Assembly: GCA_046292465.1 (NCBI GenBank)
Contig: JBKBRB010000006.1
Span: 62,001 to 126,000 of the forward strand
Length of the DNA stretch: 64,000 nucleotides
Direction: 5' to 3'
From: JANWWM01 sp046292465
Lineage (GTDB): Bacteria; Bacteroidota; Chlorobiia; Chlorobiales; Thermochlorobacteraceae
In this document: in pieces, positions 26,919 to 35,930 of the stretch
Position numbering within the stretch: position 1 is the stretch's first letter
How the letters are laid out: each line of letters starts with the position of its first letter
Program-made: the position numbers and the translations under genes
The notes under the pieces: model-generated
Databases searched by the model: none
What the model was told of the DNA's origin: nothing
Seen by the model: only the letters and a program-made list of their open reading frames with translations

Positions 26919-27128
26919 TTAGTTATCCGTCGCCATCACGTCGTCTTGACCTGCGGTTCGGACCGTATCGGGAACGCGCTTGCCGCCAGTTACGGTCGTC
27001 TTTTTGACGGTCGTTTTTGGCTTTTCTAACACTGTTCCCATATCGGTATCGCGCACATTGTCGCTCCCAGCGGTGCGCACCGTATCAGGCATTTTGCGCA
27101 CTTCAGTTCGATTTTGTTCGTTTGCCAT
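26919..27128 (-). CDS. Small hydrophilic protein with a duplicated PDTVRTAG motif
   Basis: 69 aa, no signal or membrane segment. The pattern PDTVRTAG-x-D-x-V-x-x-TD occurs twice (about residues 14-29 and 53-68), joined by a basic Lys/Thr linker (PKTTVKKTTVTGG). A Shine-Dalgarno-like AAGGAAG precedes the ATG and a good terminator follows, so it is a real single-gene unit. Probably disordered; I do not recognise the family. Confidence 0.65.
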   Translation of the reverse strand: MANEQNRTEVRKMPDTVRTAGSDNVRDTDMGTVLEKPKTTVKKTTVTGGKRVPDTVRTAGQDDVMATDN

Positions 27129-27217
27129 TTTCTTCCTTTCAAAGTTTTGACCACATACTTCAGTCGGTTTTCAAAGTTACTTCTAATCTCTACCAACGAA
27201 ACGCAACACGCAAACGT

Positions 27218-29011
27218 TTATTTGAGCAACATCATCTTCTTCGTTTGCACAAATCGCTCGCCGCTTGTGCTTGCCTCTAATCGATAAAAATAGACGCCTG
27301 ACGAAAGCGCGTGTTGAGCCGCATTGAACGCATAAGCGTGCGTTCCCGGCATCTGTTTTTCATCGAGAAGCGTGGCAATTTTTCTGCCTAAAACATCAAA
27401 GAGCTCGAGCCGCACTTGGCTTGCACGGGGAAGCGTGTAAGTGATCATCGTTGTTGGATTAAAGGGGTTCGGATAATTCTGCAAAAGGGAAAAGGCAATC
27501 GGTTGCGCCGTCGGTTGCGCCACGTTGAGCGACGGTTGAATGGTGAATTTCCATGCGCCGCCTTGTTCAGCCGTGAGGGGCTTTGTGAGGCGTTTATTGC
27601 TGTTTGAAGTTGCGGCGATGTAATAAAAAATTGTCTGTGATGTGTTGCGCACGGTTGGCGATGCAATTTCCGCTCGGAACGAATCTGCACCGATGGCTTG
27701 CATTGGCACGATTTGAAAGCCTTGTGTGGTATCAGTTGTCCAAAAAAGTTCTGCGCGGGCAATGCCAGTTCTTGATGTGATTTTTGCGACCACTTGGCGC
27801 GAGGCTGTGTCGGGCGAATCAAGCAAGCGTTTATGCGCAATGACGATTGGCTCATCGTCCGCAATTTCTTTCGTGATGCAATGAATCGCGCCTGACTGAG
27901 GAATAATTTGATTGCAGTTAATTCCCACAATTGTGTAGCCGGGCATGGCGCTGCGGTAAATGCGCAGTGCAGTTGTGTCGAAGCGTTCTTCGTAGGTCGG
28001 CACAATCACAGTTTTGTTGATGATGAGCGAATTGGTGTAGGTGCGATAGTATCCGCCTTGGCTTGGATAGCGTCCGAATTGGTCGGGCGGCATTGGAATA
28101 CGCACCACGCGATACGGACGGTTGTAACAAGTTTGAAAATTGTTCAACACATATTGCAAGTTGGCTTCAATTTGCGGACCGTCAGAGACGCCTTGCGGAT
28201 ACTCCCCAACCAACAGCGTTTCTTCATCGAGCAACTTCATGTGCATATCGATGTGATGAATGCCATCGTAAGGCAGATTTTGCATTTTGATATATCGCTC
28301 AATGCCCATGAAGCGGCGCATCAGCGAATCGATTTGCGCTTCGGTTTTGGTTGGATTTTCATCGAGCACAAGACGCGACGAAAAGCCTGTTCCGAAGCCG
28401 TCGGTCATGAAGTTTCCGCCTGTGTGCACCAAGTCGTTTGGCGGTGTGGTCATTTGAAAAAGCGGCACTTGCAGTGCGGTTGCCATTGCCACAGGAATGA
28501 GGTCGTCGTTGGGACGCGGACGGTTGTAAATCCAATCAATGAAGTGAAGTGTATCGCCGCCGTTGGAATAAACCGACCATGGTCCATAATCCCTGCACCA
28601 GATTGAGTTTGACGGCGCAACGATGAAGACCAAGTTTTGAAGCGTTCCCCCACCTTGCACAATCGTGTTTTTGATGTTGGTTGTATCGCCTGCATTGGCA
28701 ACGATATAAACTTTGCCTTCTTTCTGTGCGGCAATCACAATTTGCCGAAGAATCGTTGGGAAACTGCGCCAAGTGATGAGCACGCCTTTGCATTTTTCCC
28801 ATTCTGCGGCGGTGCGCATGGGGGAAGTTGGCGCGCTCGTAATGCCCTCTGCTGAAACGGGCGGCTTGTAGAAGCGCATCATCTCACGCTCTGCAGGCGT
28901 CATGAAGTGCGGCAGGTCGGTGGTGTCGCGCTCTTGTGCAAACGCACTAACAAAGGTGCTAAGCGGCAAGAGCATGACGCAAAGAAGTAACATTTTCATA
29001 CTGGCGTTCAT
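27218..29011 (-). CDS. Exported arginine/agmatine deiminase-like protein with a type IX sorting tail
   Basis: 597 aa. Signal peptide (LLLCVMLLPLSTFVSAFAQ), then a PAD_porph/agmatine-deiminase domain (about 60-390) with EWEKCKGVLITW, Asp141 in WCRDYGPW, VHTGGNFMTDG, His253 and Asp255 in HHIDMHMKLL, and candidate nucleophile Cys378 in GAIHCITKEI. A beta domain follows, and the C-terminus (from NYPNPFNPTTMITYTLPRAS) is a Por secretion tail ending QTKKMMLLK. It therefore resembles the exported peptidylarginine deiminase of Porphyromonas; whether it acts on protein arginine or on agmatine cannot be told. Confidence 0.83.
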   Translation of the reverse strand: MNASMKMLLLCVMLLPLSTFVSAFAQERDTTDLPHFMTPAEREMMRFYKPPVSAEGITSAPTSPMRTAAEWEKCKGVLITWRSFPTILRQIVIAAQKEGKVYIVANAGDTTNIKNTIVQGGGTLQNLVFIVAPSNSIWCRDYGPWSVYSNGGDTLHFIDWIYNRPRPNDDLIPVAMATALQVPLFQMTTPPNDLVHTGGNFMTDGFGTGFSSRLVLDENPTKTEAQIDSLMRRFMGIERYIKMQNLPYDGIHHIDMHMKLLDEETLLVGEYPQGVSDGPQIEANLQYVLNNFQTCYNRPYRVVRIPMPPDQFGRYPSQGGYYRTYTNSLIINKTVIVPTYEERFDTTALRIYRSAMPGYTIVGINCNQIIPQSGAIHCITKEIADDEPIVIAHKRLLDSPDTASRQVVAKITSRTGIARAELFWTTDTTQGFQIVPMQAIGADSFRAEIASPTVRNTSQTIFYYIAATSNSNKRLTKPLTAEQGGAWKFTIQPSLNVAQPTAQPIAFSLLQNYPNPFNPTTMITYTLPRASQVRLELFDVLGRKIATLLDEKQMPGTHAYAFNAAQHALSSGVYFYRLEASTSGERFVQTKKMMLLK

Positions 29012-29017
29012 ATTCCG

Positions 29018-29776
29018 CTACGTGGTTTTCGTTACATCGGAAGCATGGCGAATCGTGCGTTCGCGTAAGGTCGCCTTCTTTTTCATCTTGATGTTGAGCA
29101 CTTCGACGAGAAGCGAAAAAGCAATCGCAAAATACATATAGCCCTTTGGCACATGCACCTCGAAGGCTTCGGCAACGAGCAGAACGCCAATGAGGAGCAA
29201 GAGCGCGAGCCCAAGCATTTTCGTGGTTGGATGTTCGTGAATGAAATCGCCGACTGGCTTTGCGAACACAAGCATCACGCCCGTCGAGACGATAATCGCG
29301 ATTGCCATTACCAAAATTTCTTTTGATAAGCCAATCGCCGTAACAATCGAGTCAATCGAGAAGATGAAACTGAGCGCGATAGATTGCAGAATGACCATTG
29401 CAAAACTTGACGCAACTTTCGCACCTCCTTCTTCTGCGTTGCCTTCAATTTTCGAGTGAATTTCCGTAACGGCTTTATACATCAAGAAGAGTCCGCCACC
29501 GAGCATAATTAAATCCTTGCCGCTAATGCCTTGTGCAAAGACGCTAAAGAGCGGTGCTTCCAATGTGAGAATCCAATTGATGGCGGCTAAAAATCCTAAG
29601 CGCAAAATTAGCGCGGCTGTTAAACTCATCACGCGCGCCTTTGGCTGTGCTTCCGACGGAAGTTTGGAGACGAGAATCGTAATGAAAATGATGTTGTCAA
29701 TCCCCAACACGATTTCAAGCACCGTGAGGCTAAGCAAACTTGCAAGATTATCGGGTTGCAGTAGCGTTCCTATCAT
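29018..29776 (-). CDS. TerC-family integral membrane protein
   Basis: 252 aa with about seven membrane helices. Two acidic helix motifs of the family are present: EIVLGIDNIIFITIL and FSIDSIVTAIGL. Members (TerC, Alx, YoaE) are linked to metal ion, notably manganese, export and to tellurite resistance. It starts 6 bp after queA and ends 6 bp before the deiminase gene, so the three may form one transcript. Confidence 0.85.
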   Translation of the reverse strand: MIGTLLQPDNLASLLSLTVLEIVLGIDNIIFITILVSKLPSEAQPKARVMSLTAALILRLGFLAAINWILTLEAPLFSVFAQGISGKDLIMLGGGLFLMYKAVTEIHSKIEGNAEEGGAKVASSFAMVILQSIALSFIFSIDSIVTAIGLSKEILVMAIAIIVSTGVMLVFAKPVGDFIHEHPTTKMLGLALLLLIGVLLVAEAFEVHVPKGYMYFAIAFSLLVEVLNIKMKKKATLRERTIRHASDVTKTT

Positions 29777-29782
29777 TTTGAA

Positions 29783-31048
29783 TTATCGGTTTGATTGATT
29801 CGGTTTGTTGCGCCAAAGAAGCGACGAATCGCCGTAACTCAAAAATCGATAGTCGTTCTCGAGCGCGCTTTGATAAACCTTGCGCCAAAAATCGTTTCCC
29901 AAAAATGCCGCAACGAGCAAAATGAGCGTGCTTTTAGGTTGATGAAAGTTTGTAATCAAAGCATCGACGACTTTGAACGGATAACTTGGCACAATCATCA
30001 ATTCGGTTTCGCCTTGCAGTTGCTCCAAGCCTTTTTCGTTTGTCCATTTGAGCAATTCGCTGAATGCTTCTTGACGCGAAGGTAACTTTGTTTCGGCAGA
30101 TAGTCGATAGGCTTCCCATTGCGAAACCCATATATCGTTTCGCGAGAGAGCGTCTTGTTCATTTGCATAAAGTTTCGCGCCGAACCAGTAAAGCGATTCG
30201 AGCGTGCGCATCGAAGTTGTGCCAACGGCAGCGATGCATGGTTTCGGCGATGTGGCTTGCTCTATCAAGCGTTCGAGCGTAGAAAGCGGAACAGCCATTC
30301 GCTCGGTGTGCATTTGGTGCTCAGCAACGCTGGTGCTCTCGATTGGTTTGAATGTGCCAAGTCCAACATGGAGCGTGAGGTCTGCAATCTCAATTTGCTT
30401 GTGAGTTAATTGTTGGAATATGCGTTCCGTGAAGTGAAGCCCCGCCGTTGGTGCGGCGACAGAGCCTTGCGACACGGCATAAACCGTTTGATAGCGGAAA
30501 CGGTCTTCTTGTTCGGCTTCGCGCTTCAAATAGGGCGGAATTGGAATTTTGCCAATCGTTTCAAGCACTTCGGCGAACGATTGATTGCTGTTCCAAGTGA
30601 AATCGACAACGGCTTCGGCGTCGACTTTATCGATGACCGTTGCCGTTACCCCATGCAGTTCAAGCACTGTTCCGACGGCGATTTTTCGTCCGCCAATCAG
30701 GCAGTTCCATCGGCAACTGTTTTTTGAGTTGAGTGTAATGGCGGGGTCGCGGCTTGGCGCGATGGGTTCAAGACAAAGGACTTCTACCAATCCGCCTGTT
30801 GTTTTGGCGAAGTGCAATCGTGCCGCAATCACTTTGGTATTGTTGCGAACGAGCAAAGCGCGTTCAGGCAAGAGCGTAGGCAGGTCATAAAAATGATGAT
30901 GTGAAATTTCTTCTGTGGTTGCATCAGCAACGAGCAATTTGCTTTGGTCGCGTTCCGATAAAGGAAACTTTGCAATGTGCTCTTCGGGCAGGTTGTAGCA
31001 GAATTCCTCGAGCGCGATATTCGGTGCAAACAATGTTTGCTCGTTCAT
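29783..31048 (-). CDS. queA: S-adenosylmethionine:tRNA ribosyltransferase-isomerase
   Basis: Adds the ribosyl part of SAM to preQ1 in tRNA to make epoxyqueuosine. 421 aa, longer than the usual 340-360, mainly through inserts before and after the FTWNSNQSF region. Motifs: FCYNLPEEHIAKFPLSERD, TAGLHFTERI, LHVGLGTFKPIE, VGTTSMRTLESLYW, and the end DALITNFHQPKSTLILLVAA followed by YRFLSYGDSSLL. It is divergent from recQ. Confidence 0.93.
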   Translation of the reverse strand: MNEQTLFAPNIALEEFCYNLPEEHIAKFPLSERDQSKLLVADATTEEISHHHFYDLPTLLPERALLVRNNTKVIAARLHFAKTTGGLVEVLCLEPIAPSRDPAITLNSKNSCRWNCLIGGRKIAVGTVLELHGVTATVIDKVDAEAVVDFTWNSNQSFAEVLETIGKIPIPPYLKREAEQEDRFRYQTVYAVSQGSVAAPTAGLHFTERIFQQLTHKQIEIADLTLHVGLGTFKPIESTSVAEHQMHTERMAVPLSTLERLIEQATSPKPCIAAVGTTSMRTLESLYWFGAKLYANEQDALSRNDIWVSQWEAYRLSAETKLPSRQEAFSELLKWTNEKGLEQLQGETELMIVPSYPFKVVDALITNFHQPKSTLILLVAAFLGNDFWRKVYQSALENDYRFLSYGDSSLLWRNKPNQSNR

Positions 31049-31188
31049 TGATTGAAAAATGAAAGTTGGTTTTGTAAGTTAAACCTATTGCAAACATAGC
31101 CCAATTCGTCATGAGTAGAAAACGCGATGCTTTTCGCATGCGTTAGCGTTGTGTGTTTGATTTTGAACTGCTCTAACTTTGATGTGCC

Positions 31189-32976
31189 TTGCTAACCACA
31201 ACACCAAAACCTACTTCACTCACAGCCGAAGATGACGCTTTGCTGACACGTGCGCGACAATTGCTTCGGTATCTTTTCGGATACGAATCGTTCAGAGGCG
31301 AACAAGAAAAAGTCATTCTTTCTTTGCTCAAAGGAAACGACACCCTTGCGATTATGCCAACTGGACAAGGCAAATCGCTCTGCTATCAAATTCCTGCGCA
31401 GATGTTTTCGGGCTTGACGCTTGTCATTTCGCCGTTGATTGCCTTGATGAAAGACCAAGTCGATTCGCTTAGAGCCATTGGCTATCCTGCTGCGGCGATG
31501 AACAGCCAAACCAGTCTTGGCGCAGTTCAGCGCACATTTCTTGAAATTTATCAAAGGAAGTTAAAGGTCTTGTTTGTTGCGCCTGAACGCTTGGAGACGA
31601 AGTCATTTATTTCCGCTATGCAAGGTGTTGAGATTTCACTTGTCGCTGTCGATGAAGCGCACTGCATTTCTGAATGGGGCTACGATTTTCGTCCAAGTTA
31701 CCAGCGCATTGCAGAAGGCATTGAGGCGATTTCGCCGAACAAGCGTCCCATCATGCTTGCCTTGACGGCAACAGCAACCGAAGAAGTTATTCACGACATT
31801 CAGACCTTTCTCAAACTTCAATCGCCGACTGTTATTGTAGGCGGCTTTGAGCGCACGAACCTTTCTCTTTCCGTTTTCGCTTTGGAAAACAAGCGTCAGA
31901 AACTACTGCAAATTTTGAACGCTGTTAGTGGCGCGGCGATGGTTTATACTATGAGCCGAAAACTTGCCGAAGAGACGGCTTCGTTTCTCCAACAACATAG
32001 CATTAAAGCCACATACTACCATGCAGGACTTTCCGATGAAGAGCGTTCGCGCATTCAAGAGGCGTTTTTCAAAAATGAATATCGTGTGGTGTGTGCAACC
32101 AATGCGTTTGGCATGGGCGTCAATAAACCTGATGTGCGCGTAGTGGTGCATCTCGAACTGCCTGAAACGATTGAGTCGTATTATCAAGAAGCCGGACGAG
32201 CAGGACGCGACGGCAAAAAAAGTTATGCTGTGCTGCTTTACTCACCACGCGATATCGAAAAAGCCGATTATCTTCTCTCACAATCCTACCCGACCAAAGC
32301 CGATGTTGAACTGACCTACGACGAACTCCGAAAGCGATTAGGCAAAAGCCAGACTCAACAACTTACCGTGCTGCGGCAAGAGCTTCTTGAAGCGTTACAG
32401 GCAAAACAAGGCAAATCGTTTGGGTCAATCAAGTTAGATGCTTCGTTGGGTATTTTGGAGCAGGCAGGTATTCTTGAACGGTTGCACAGCGCATTTGAGC
32501 GTGAGTCATTGCGCGTGTTGGTTCATCGTGAGATTCTTGTTGAGTGGGTCGAGCGAAGTCGGAACGAACTTCAGCAAAAGGTCTTTGAGCAACTATTGCG
32601 TTCTTTTGGGCATGAGTGTTTCTCGGCTAACGTGCAATTTGAACTGGATGAGTTTGCTTTCAAAGCAGGATTGGATTCAACGGCATTGTTGCAAGTTTTT
32701 CGTGATTGGCATCAGGCAGGGTTGGTGGCGTTTTATTCAGGCGAGTTAGTTTCGGTTGCAATGCTTGCGCCGAACTTGTTGCCGAAAAAGTTGCCGATTG
32801 ATTGGCGCGCGCTTGAGCGGCGCAAGAGCGTTGCCGAAAAAAAATTCCGAAGCATTAAAAATTACATTCGCTACACGAAGTGTCGACGCAATTACATTTT
32901 GGATTACTTCGGCGAGATGCGCTACACAGAAAAATGCGGGATTTGCGACAACTGTTTAGGTCGGCATGAAAAGTAA
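31189..32976 (+). CDS. recQ: RecQ-family DNA helicase
   Basis: 595 aa 3'-5' helicase. Superfamily 2 motifs: FRGEQEKVI, Walker A MPTGQGKSLCYQ, DEAHCISEWGYDFRPSY (DExH and aromatic-rich loop), LALTATAT, TNAFGMGVNKPDVR and QEAGRAGRDG. A RecQ-Ct zinc site closes the protein (CRRNYILDYFG, then CGICDNC). There is no HRDC domain. An in-frame TGA at 31180 forbids an earlier start, so the TTG at 31189 is used. Confidence 0.9.
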   Translation: MLTTTPKPTSLTAEDDALLTRARQLLRYLFGYESFRGEQEKVILSLLKGNDTLAIMPTGQGKSLCYQIPAQMFSGLTLVISPLIALMKDQVDSLRAIGYPAAAMNSQTSLGAVQRTFLEIYQRKLKVLFVAPERLETKSFISAMQGVEISLVAVDEAHCISEWGYDFRPSYQRIAEGIEAISPNKRPIMLALTATATEEVIHDIQTFLKLQSPTVIVGGFERTNLSLSVFALENKRQKLLQILNAVSGAAMVYTMSRKLAEETASFLQQHSIKATYYHAGLSDEERSRIQEAFFKNEYRVVCATNAFGMGVNKPDVRVVVHLELPETIESYYQEAGRAGRDGKKSYAVLLYSPRDIEKADYLLSQSYPTKADVELTYDELRKRLGKSQTQQLTVLRQELLEALQAKQGKSFGSIKLDASLGILEQAGILERLHSAFERESLRVLVHREILVEWVERSRNELQQKVFEQLLRSFGHECFSANVQFELDEFAFKAGLDSTALLQVFRDWHQAGLVAFYSGELVSVAMLAPNLLPKKLPIDWRALERRKSVAEKKFRSIKNYIRYTKCRRNYILDYFGEMRYTEKCGICDNCLGRHEK

Positions 32977-33000
32977 CAGGCACTCCAAAAGAGTGCCTGT
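32976..33000. terminator. Hairpin between convergent recQ and acs
   Basis: Perfect 10-bp inverted repeat ACAGGCACTC, loop CAAAA, GAGTGCCTGT, starting at the last base of the recQ stop and about 30 bp past the acs stop. There is only a weak T-rich stretch on either side (TACTTTT on the minus strand), so it is likely a bidirectional terminator of moderate strength. Confidence 0.65.
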
Positions 33001-33030
33001 GCATCGTCTTCGCGTGATTTTTTGTGGGTT

Positions 33031-35094
33031 TTATTCCTCCTCTTCTTGTTGGCGCAATTTCTCGAGCGCGCTGAAATCTTCAAGGGTCGTTACATCGCCT
33101 TTGACTTCACCGTTGGTTGCTAATTCGCGCAAAAGCCTGCGCATAATTTTGCCGCTTCGAGTTTTAGGCAATGCTGCTGCAAAACGCACTTCATCAGGTT
33201 TAGCAATTGAACCAATTTCCTTAGCGACATGTTCGCGCAGACTTTCTTTCAAGGTTTGATTGCCCTCGAATCCATCTTTAAGCGTCACGAATGCTACAAG
33301 CGCATTACCTTTGATTTCATCGGGGCGAGAGACGACCGCTGCTTCAGCAACAGCACTGTGCGCCACGAGTGCCGATTCCACTTCCGCCGTGCCCAATCGG
33401 TGTCCAGAGACATTGACAACATCGTCGACGCGTCCCATCACCCAAATGTAGCCGTCTTTATCGCGCCGTGCGCCATCGCCAGTGAAATACATTCCGGGAA
33501 TTTCCGACCAATAGGTTTTTTCGTATCGCGCATTGTCGCCATAAATCGTGCGCAGCATTGAGGGCCACGGGCGCTTGACAACCAAGAACCCGCCTTCATC
33601 GGCTTTGCAAGGTGTGCCATCTTTATGGACAACATCAACCGCAATGCCCGGAAGCGGTCTTGTGCCTGTGCCCGGTTTGAGCGGCGTTGCGCCTGGCAAG
33701 GGCGAGACCATAATACCACCAGTCTCCGTTTGCCACCATGTATCGACGATTGGACATTTCTTTTTTCCAACCACATTGTAATACCACATCCATGCCTCAG
33801 GGTTAATCGGCTCGCCAACAGTGCCGAGCAAGCGTAAAGAAGAAAGATTGTGCTTCGTTACCCATTCGTCGCCTGCGCGAATGAACGAGCGAATTGCTGT
33901 TGGTGCCGTGTAAAGAATCGTTACCCGATGGCGTTCAATCATCTCCCACAAGCGTCCCCAGTTCGGATAGTTAACCGCACCTTCATACATTAACACCGTT
34001 GCGCCGTTGATGAGCGGACCGTAAGCAAGGTAGGAATGCCCTGTAATCCAGCCCACATCTGCGGTGCAGAAATAGACATCCTCATCTTTGATGTCGAAGA
34101 CCATCTTATGAGAGTTTGCTACATGCACCATGTAGCCTCCTGTCGTGTGTAAAATGCCCTTCGGTTTGCCAGTTGAGCCTGATGTGTAAAGGATAAAGAG
34201 CGGGTCTTCTGAATCCATTTTTTCGGCCGGGCAGTCGTCAGAAGCCAAATCCATGAGTTCATGCCACCAGTGGTCACGCCCCTCGACCATGTGCACTTGC
34301 GCTTTCGTGCGCTGATAGACAATTACATTCTCGACAGACGATGTATTGACCAAGGCTTCATCGACGACGGCTTTGAGATTCAACGCATTTCCTCTTCGGA
34401 ACACACCATCAGCCGTAATGACCATTTTCGCGTGGGCGTCGTTGATTCTATCAGCAACGGCTTGTGCCGAAAAACCGCCAAAAATAACGCTGTGCACTGC
34501 CCCAATACGCGCACAGGCGAGCACGGCCATCACAAGTTCAGGCGTCATGCCCATATAAATCGCCACACGGTCGCCTTTTTTAATGCCGCGCTTTTTAAGC
34601 GCGTTAGCAAGTTTTGAAACCTCACGATGCAGCTGCATGTAGGTCAGAACGCGTTGGTCACCCGGCTCGCCTTCCCAGATAATTGCTGCTTTGTTCTTAC
34701 GCCATGTGTTCAAATGCCGATCGAGTGCATTGTAGCAAATGTTTGTTTGACCGCCGACAAACCATTTTGCGTAGGGCAATTTCCATTCCAACACTTTTCG
34801 CCACTTCTTAAACCAGTGAAAATTTTCTGCAACGCCTGCCCAATACTTCTCAGGATTCTTCTCGGCAAATGCATAGAGCCTTTCATACTCCGCCATTGAT
34901 TTGATGTGCGCATTTTTTGAAAATGCCGGACTGGGCTTGAACACGCGCTTCTCTTTGAGCACCGAGCGAATTGCACCATCAGATTGTGAAGCTTGTCCAT
35001 TTGTCTTGACTTCATGCTTCGCCTTCGAGTGCAATGCAGATTTTGCATCAGAATTGCTTTTTTTGACCGGACTTTTTTTGACCGCCGTTGCCAT
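33031..35094 (-). CDS. acs: Acetyl-CoA synthetase
   Basis: ATP-dependent activation of acetate to acetyl-CoA through acetyl-AMP. 687 aa; the core from SMAEYERLYAFAEKNPEKYW matches Acs. Motifs: LYTSGSTGKPKG, WWQTETGG, GRVDDVVNVSGHRLGTAEVE and the acetylation-regulated Lys motif KTRSGKIMRRLLREL. The first 45 or so residues are an extra Lys/Ser/Ala-rich, probably disordered extension not found in typical Acs. Together with recQ it shares a hairpin between the stops. Confidence 0.93.
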   Translation of the reverse strand: MATAVKKSPVKKSNSDAKSALHSKAKHEVKTNGQASQSDGAIRSVLKEKRVFKPSPAFSKNAHIKSMAEYERLYAFAEKNPEKYWAGVAENFHWFKKWRKVLEWKLPYAKWFVGGQTNICYNALDRHLNTWRKNKAAIIWEGEPGDQRVLTYMQLHREVSKLANALKKRGIKKGDRVAIYMGMTPELVMAVLACARIGAVHSVIFGGFSAQAVADRINDAHAKMVITADGVFRRGNALNLKAVVDEALVNTSSVENVIVYQRTKAQVHMVEGRDHWWHELMDLASDDCPAEKMDSEDPLFILYTSGSTGKPKGILHTTGGYMVHVANSHKMVFDIKDEDVYFCTADVGWITGHSYLAYGPLINGATVLMYEGAVNYPNWGRLWEMIERHRVTILYTAPTAIRSFIRAGDEWVTKHNLSSLRLLGTVGEPINPEAWMWYYNVVGKKKCPIVDTWWQTETGGIMVSPLPGATPLKPGTGTRPLPGIAVDVVHKDGTPCKADEGGFLVVKRPWPSMLRTIYGDNARYEKTYWSEIPGMYFTGDGARRDKDGYIWVMGRVDDVVNVSGHRLGTAEVESALVAHSAVAEAAVVSRPDEIKGNALVAFVTLKDGFEGNQTLKESLREHVAKEIGSIAKPDEVRFAAALPKTRSGKIMRRLLRELATNGEVKGDVTTLEDFSALEKLRQQEEEE

Positions 35095-35205
35095 AGCTTT
35101 GGAAGTTTACAGTTGATAGAGACTATCTACACTTAACTTTTGAAAACTGTGCTTTTTAGGGAACACATTGTGGGAATTTATGCCAAAGGCATTACAAGAA
35201 AAAAA

Positions 35206-35616
35206 CTATTTGCACAAATCTTTAAGCGCGTTCAAGACGGGCATGTAGCTTGTCTTTTCAAATTCATCGGTTGAGCGTTCGTTCCAATAGCGTATGGGTG
35301 TTTTGTTATCTCTGCCAACTGAATAAATCACCACCTTGATGGAATCGCCCGTCAGCGAGGTCTCCAAAATTTTTGATGAAACAACGATAGGCTTATCACC
35401 CATGAGCATTTCAGACTCCTTACGAAATGCCTTGATTGCACCTGTCATTTCGTCGGCTTCTAAAATTTTGTATTCGTTCTTGATTAAAATTTCCGACGCT
35501 TCGCGAGTAAAAGTGCGTGGCTCTTTTTTACACGAAAGGTTGATGCTTTTTACAGATGCAGTTCCGCACGCGGCACAAAACAGGAGGAATGCACAAACAA
35601 GAAAATACTTCATCAT
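35206..35616 (-). CDS. Putative lipoprotein of unknown function
   Basis: 136 aa from the ATG at 35616; a signal (MMKYFLVCAFLLFCAACG) with a lipobox-like FCAAC and the following Gly suggests a membrane lipoprotein. The mature part (KEPRTFTREASEILIKNEYK) is a small alpha/beta domain without recognised motif. An ATG 11 codons upstream adds a Thr/Asn-rich stretch that would spoil the signal. Monocistronic as far as seen. Confidence 0.6.
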   Translation of the reverse strand: MMKYFLVCAFLLFCAACGTASVKSINLSCKKEPRTFTREASEILIKNEYKILEADEMTGAIKAFRKESEMLMGDKPIVVSSKILETSLTGDSIKVVIYSVGRDNKTPIRYWNERSTDEFEKTSYMPVLNALKDLCK

Positions 35617-35885
35617 TGTTGTATTGAAGGTTGTAGTTGAGTTGAACACGACGAAAAGATAACTTTATCGTTTATTGATACCAATGTAAGCAAACCATAC
35701 TGTTTTCGCCTTGCAAATGAACAAAACATTTACCACATCACAAACAAAACCTACGATGAAAAAGCACTTCTCTCTTCGTGCGATTTTGCGACGCCTATTG
35801 CTTTCGCCTCGCTGATGTTGAGAACGGATTTCCCGCTTCGCTCGGGATGCACGAGAAAAAAACACAAGCATGCGGCGCGAAAACA
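35617..35885. other. Intergenic stretch upstream of the lipoprotein gene
   Basis: Together with the terminator hairpin at its right end this is a gap of over 300 bp. It holds the promoter region of the lipoprotein gene, a small hairpin (TCCCG, 7 nt, CGGGA near 35832-35849) and a 19-codon plus-strand frame at 35756-35815, for which I see no support. No gene is called. Confidence 0.4.
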
Positions 35886-35912
35886 AAAGGGACGCATTGC
35901 GGCGTCCCTTTT
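35886..35912 (-). terminator. Terminator after the Cys-rich secreted protein gene
   Basis: Minus strand AAAGGGACGC, short loop, GCGTCCCTTTTGTTTT: a GC-rich stem followed by a T-rich tract, about 20 bp past the stop of the 124-aa gene. Confidence 0.75.
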
Positions 35913-35930
35913 ACATTTTTTCGGTGATGC

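Noticed and set aside
27908..28606. 232-codon frame antisense to the deiminase gene
   Set aside because: Fully inside a well-supported gene; Cys/His content is an artefact of the opposite reading.
35756..35815. 19-codon Arg-rich plus-strand frame (MKKHFSLRAILRRLL...)
   Set aside because: No downstream gene on that strand to control, no ribosome site, too short to judge.
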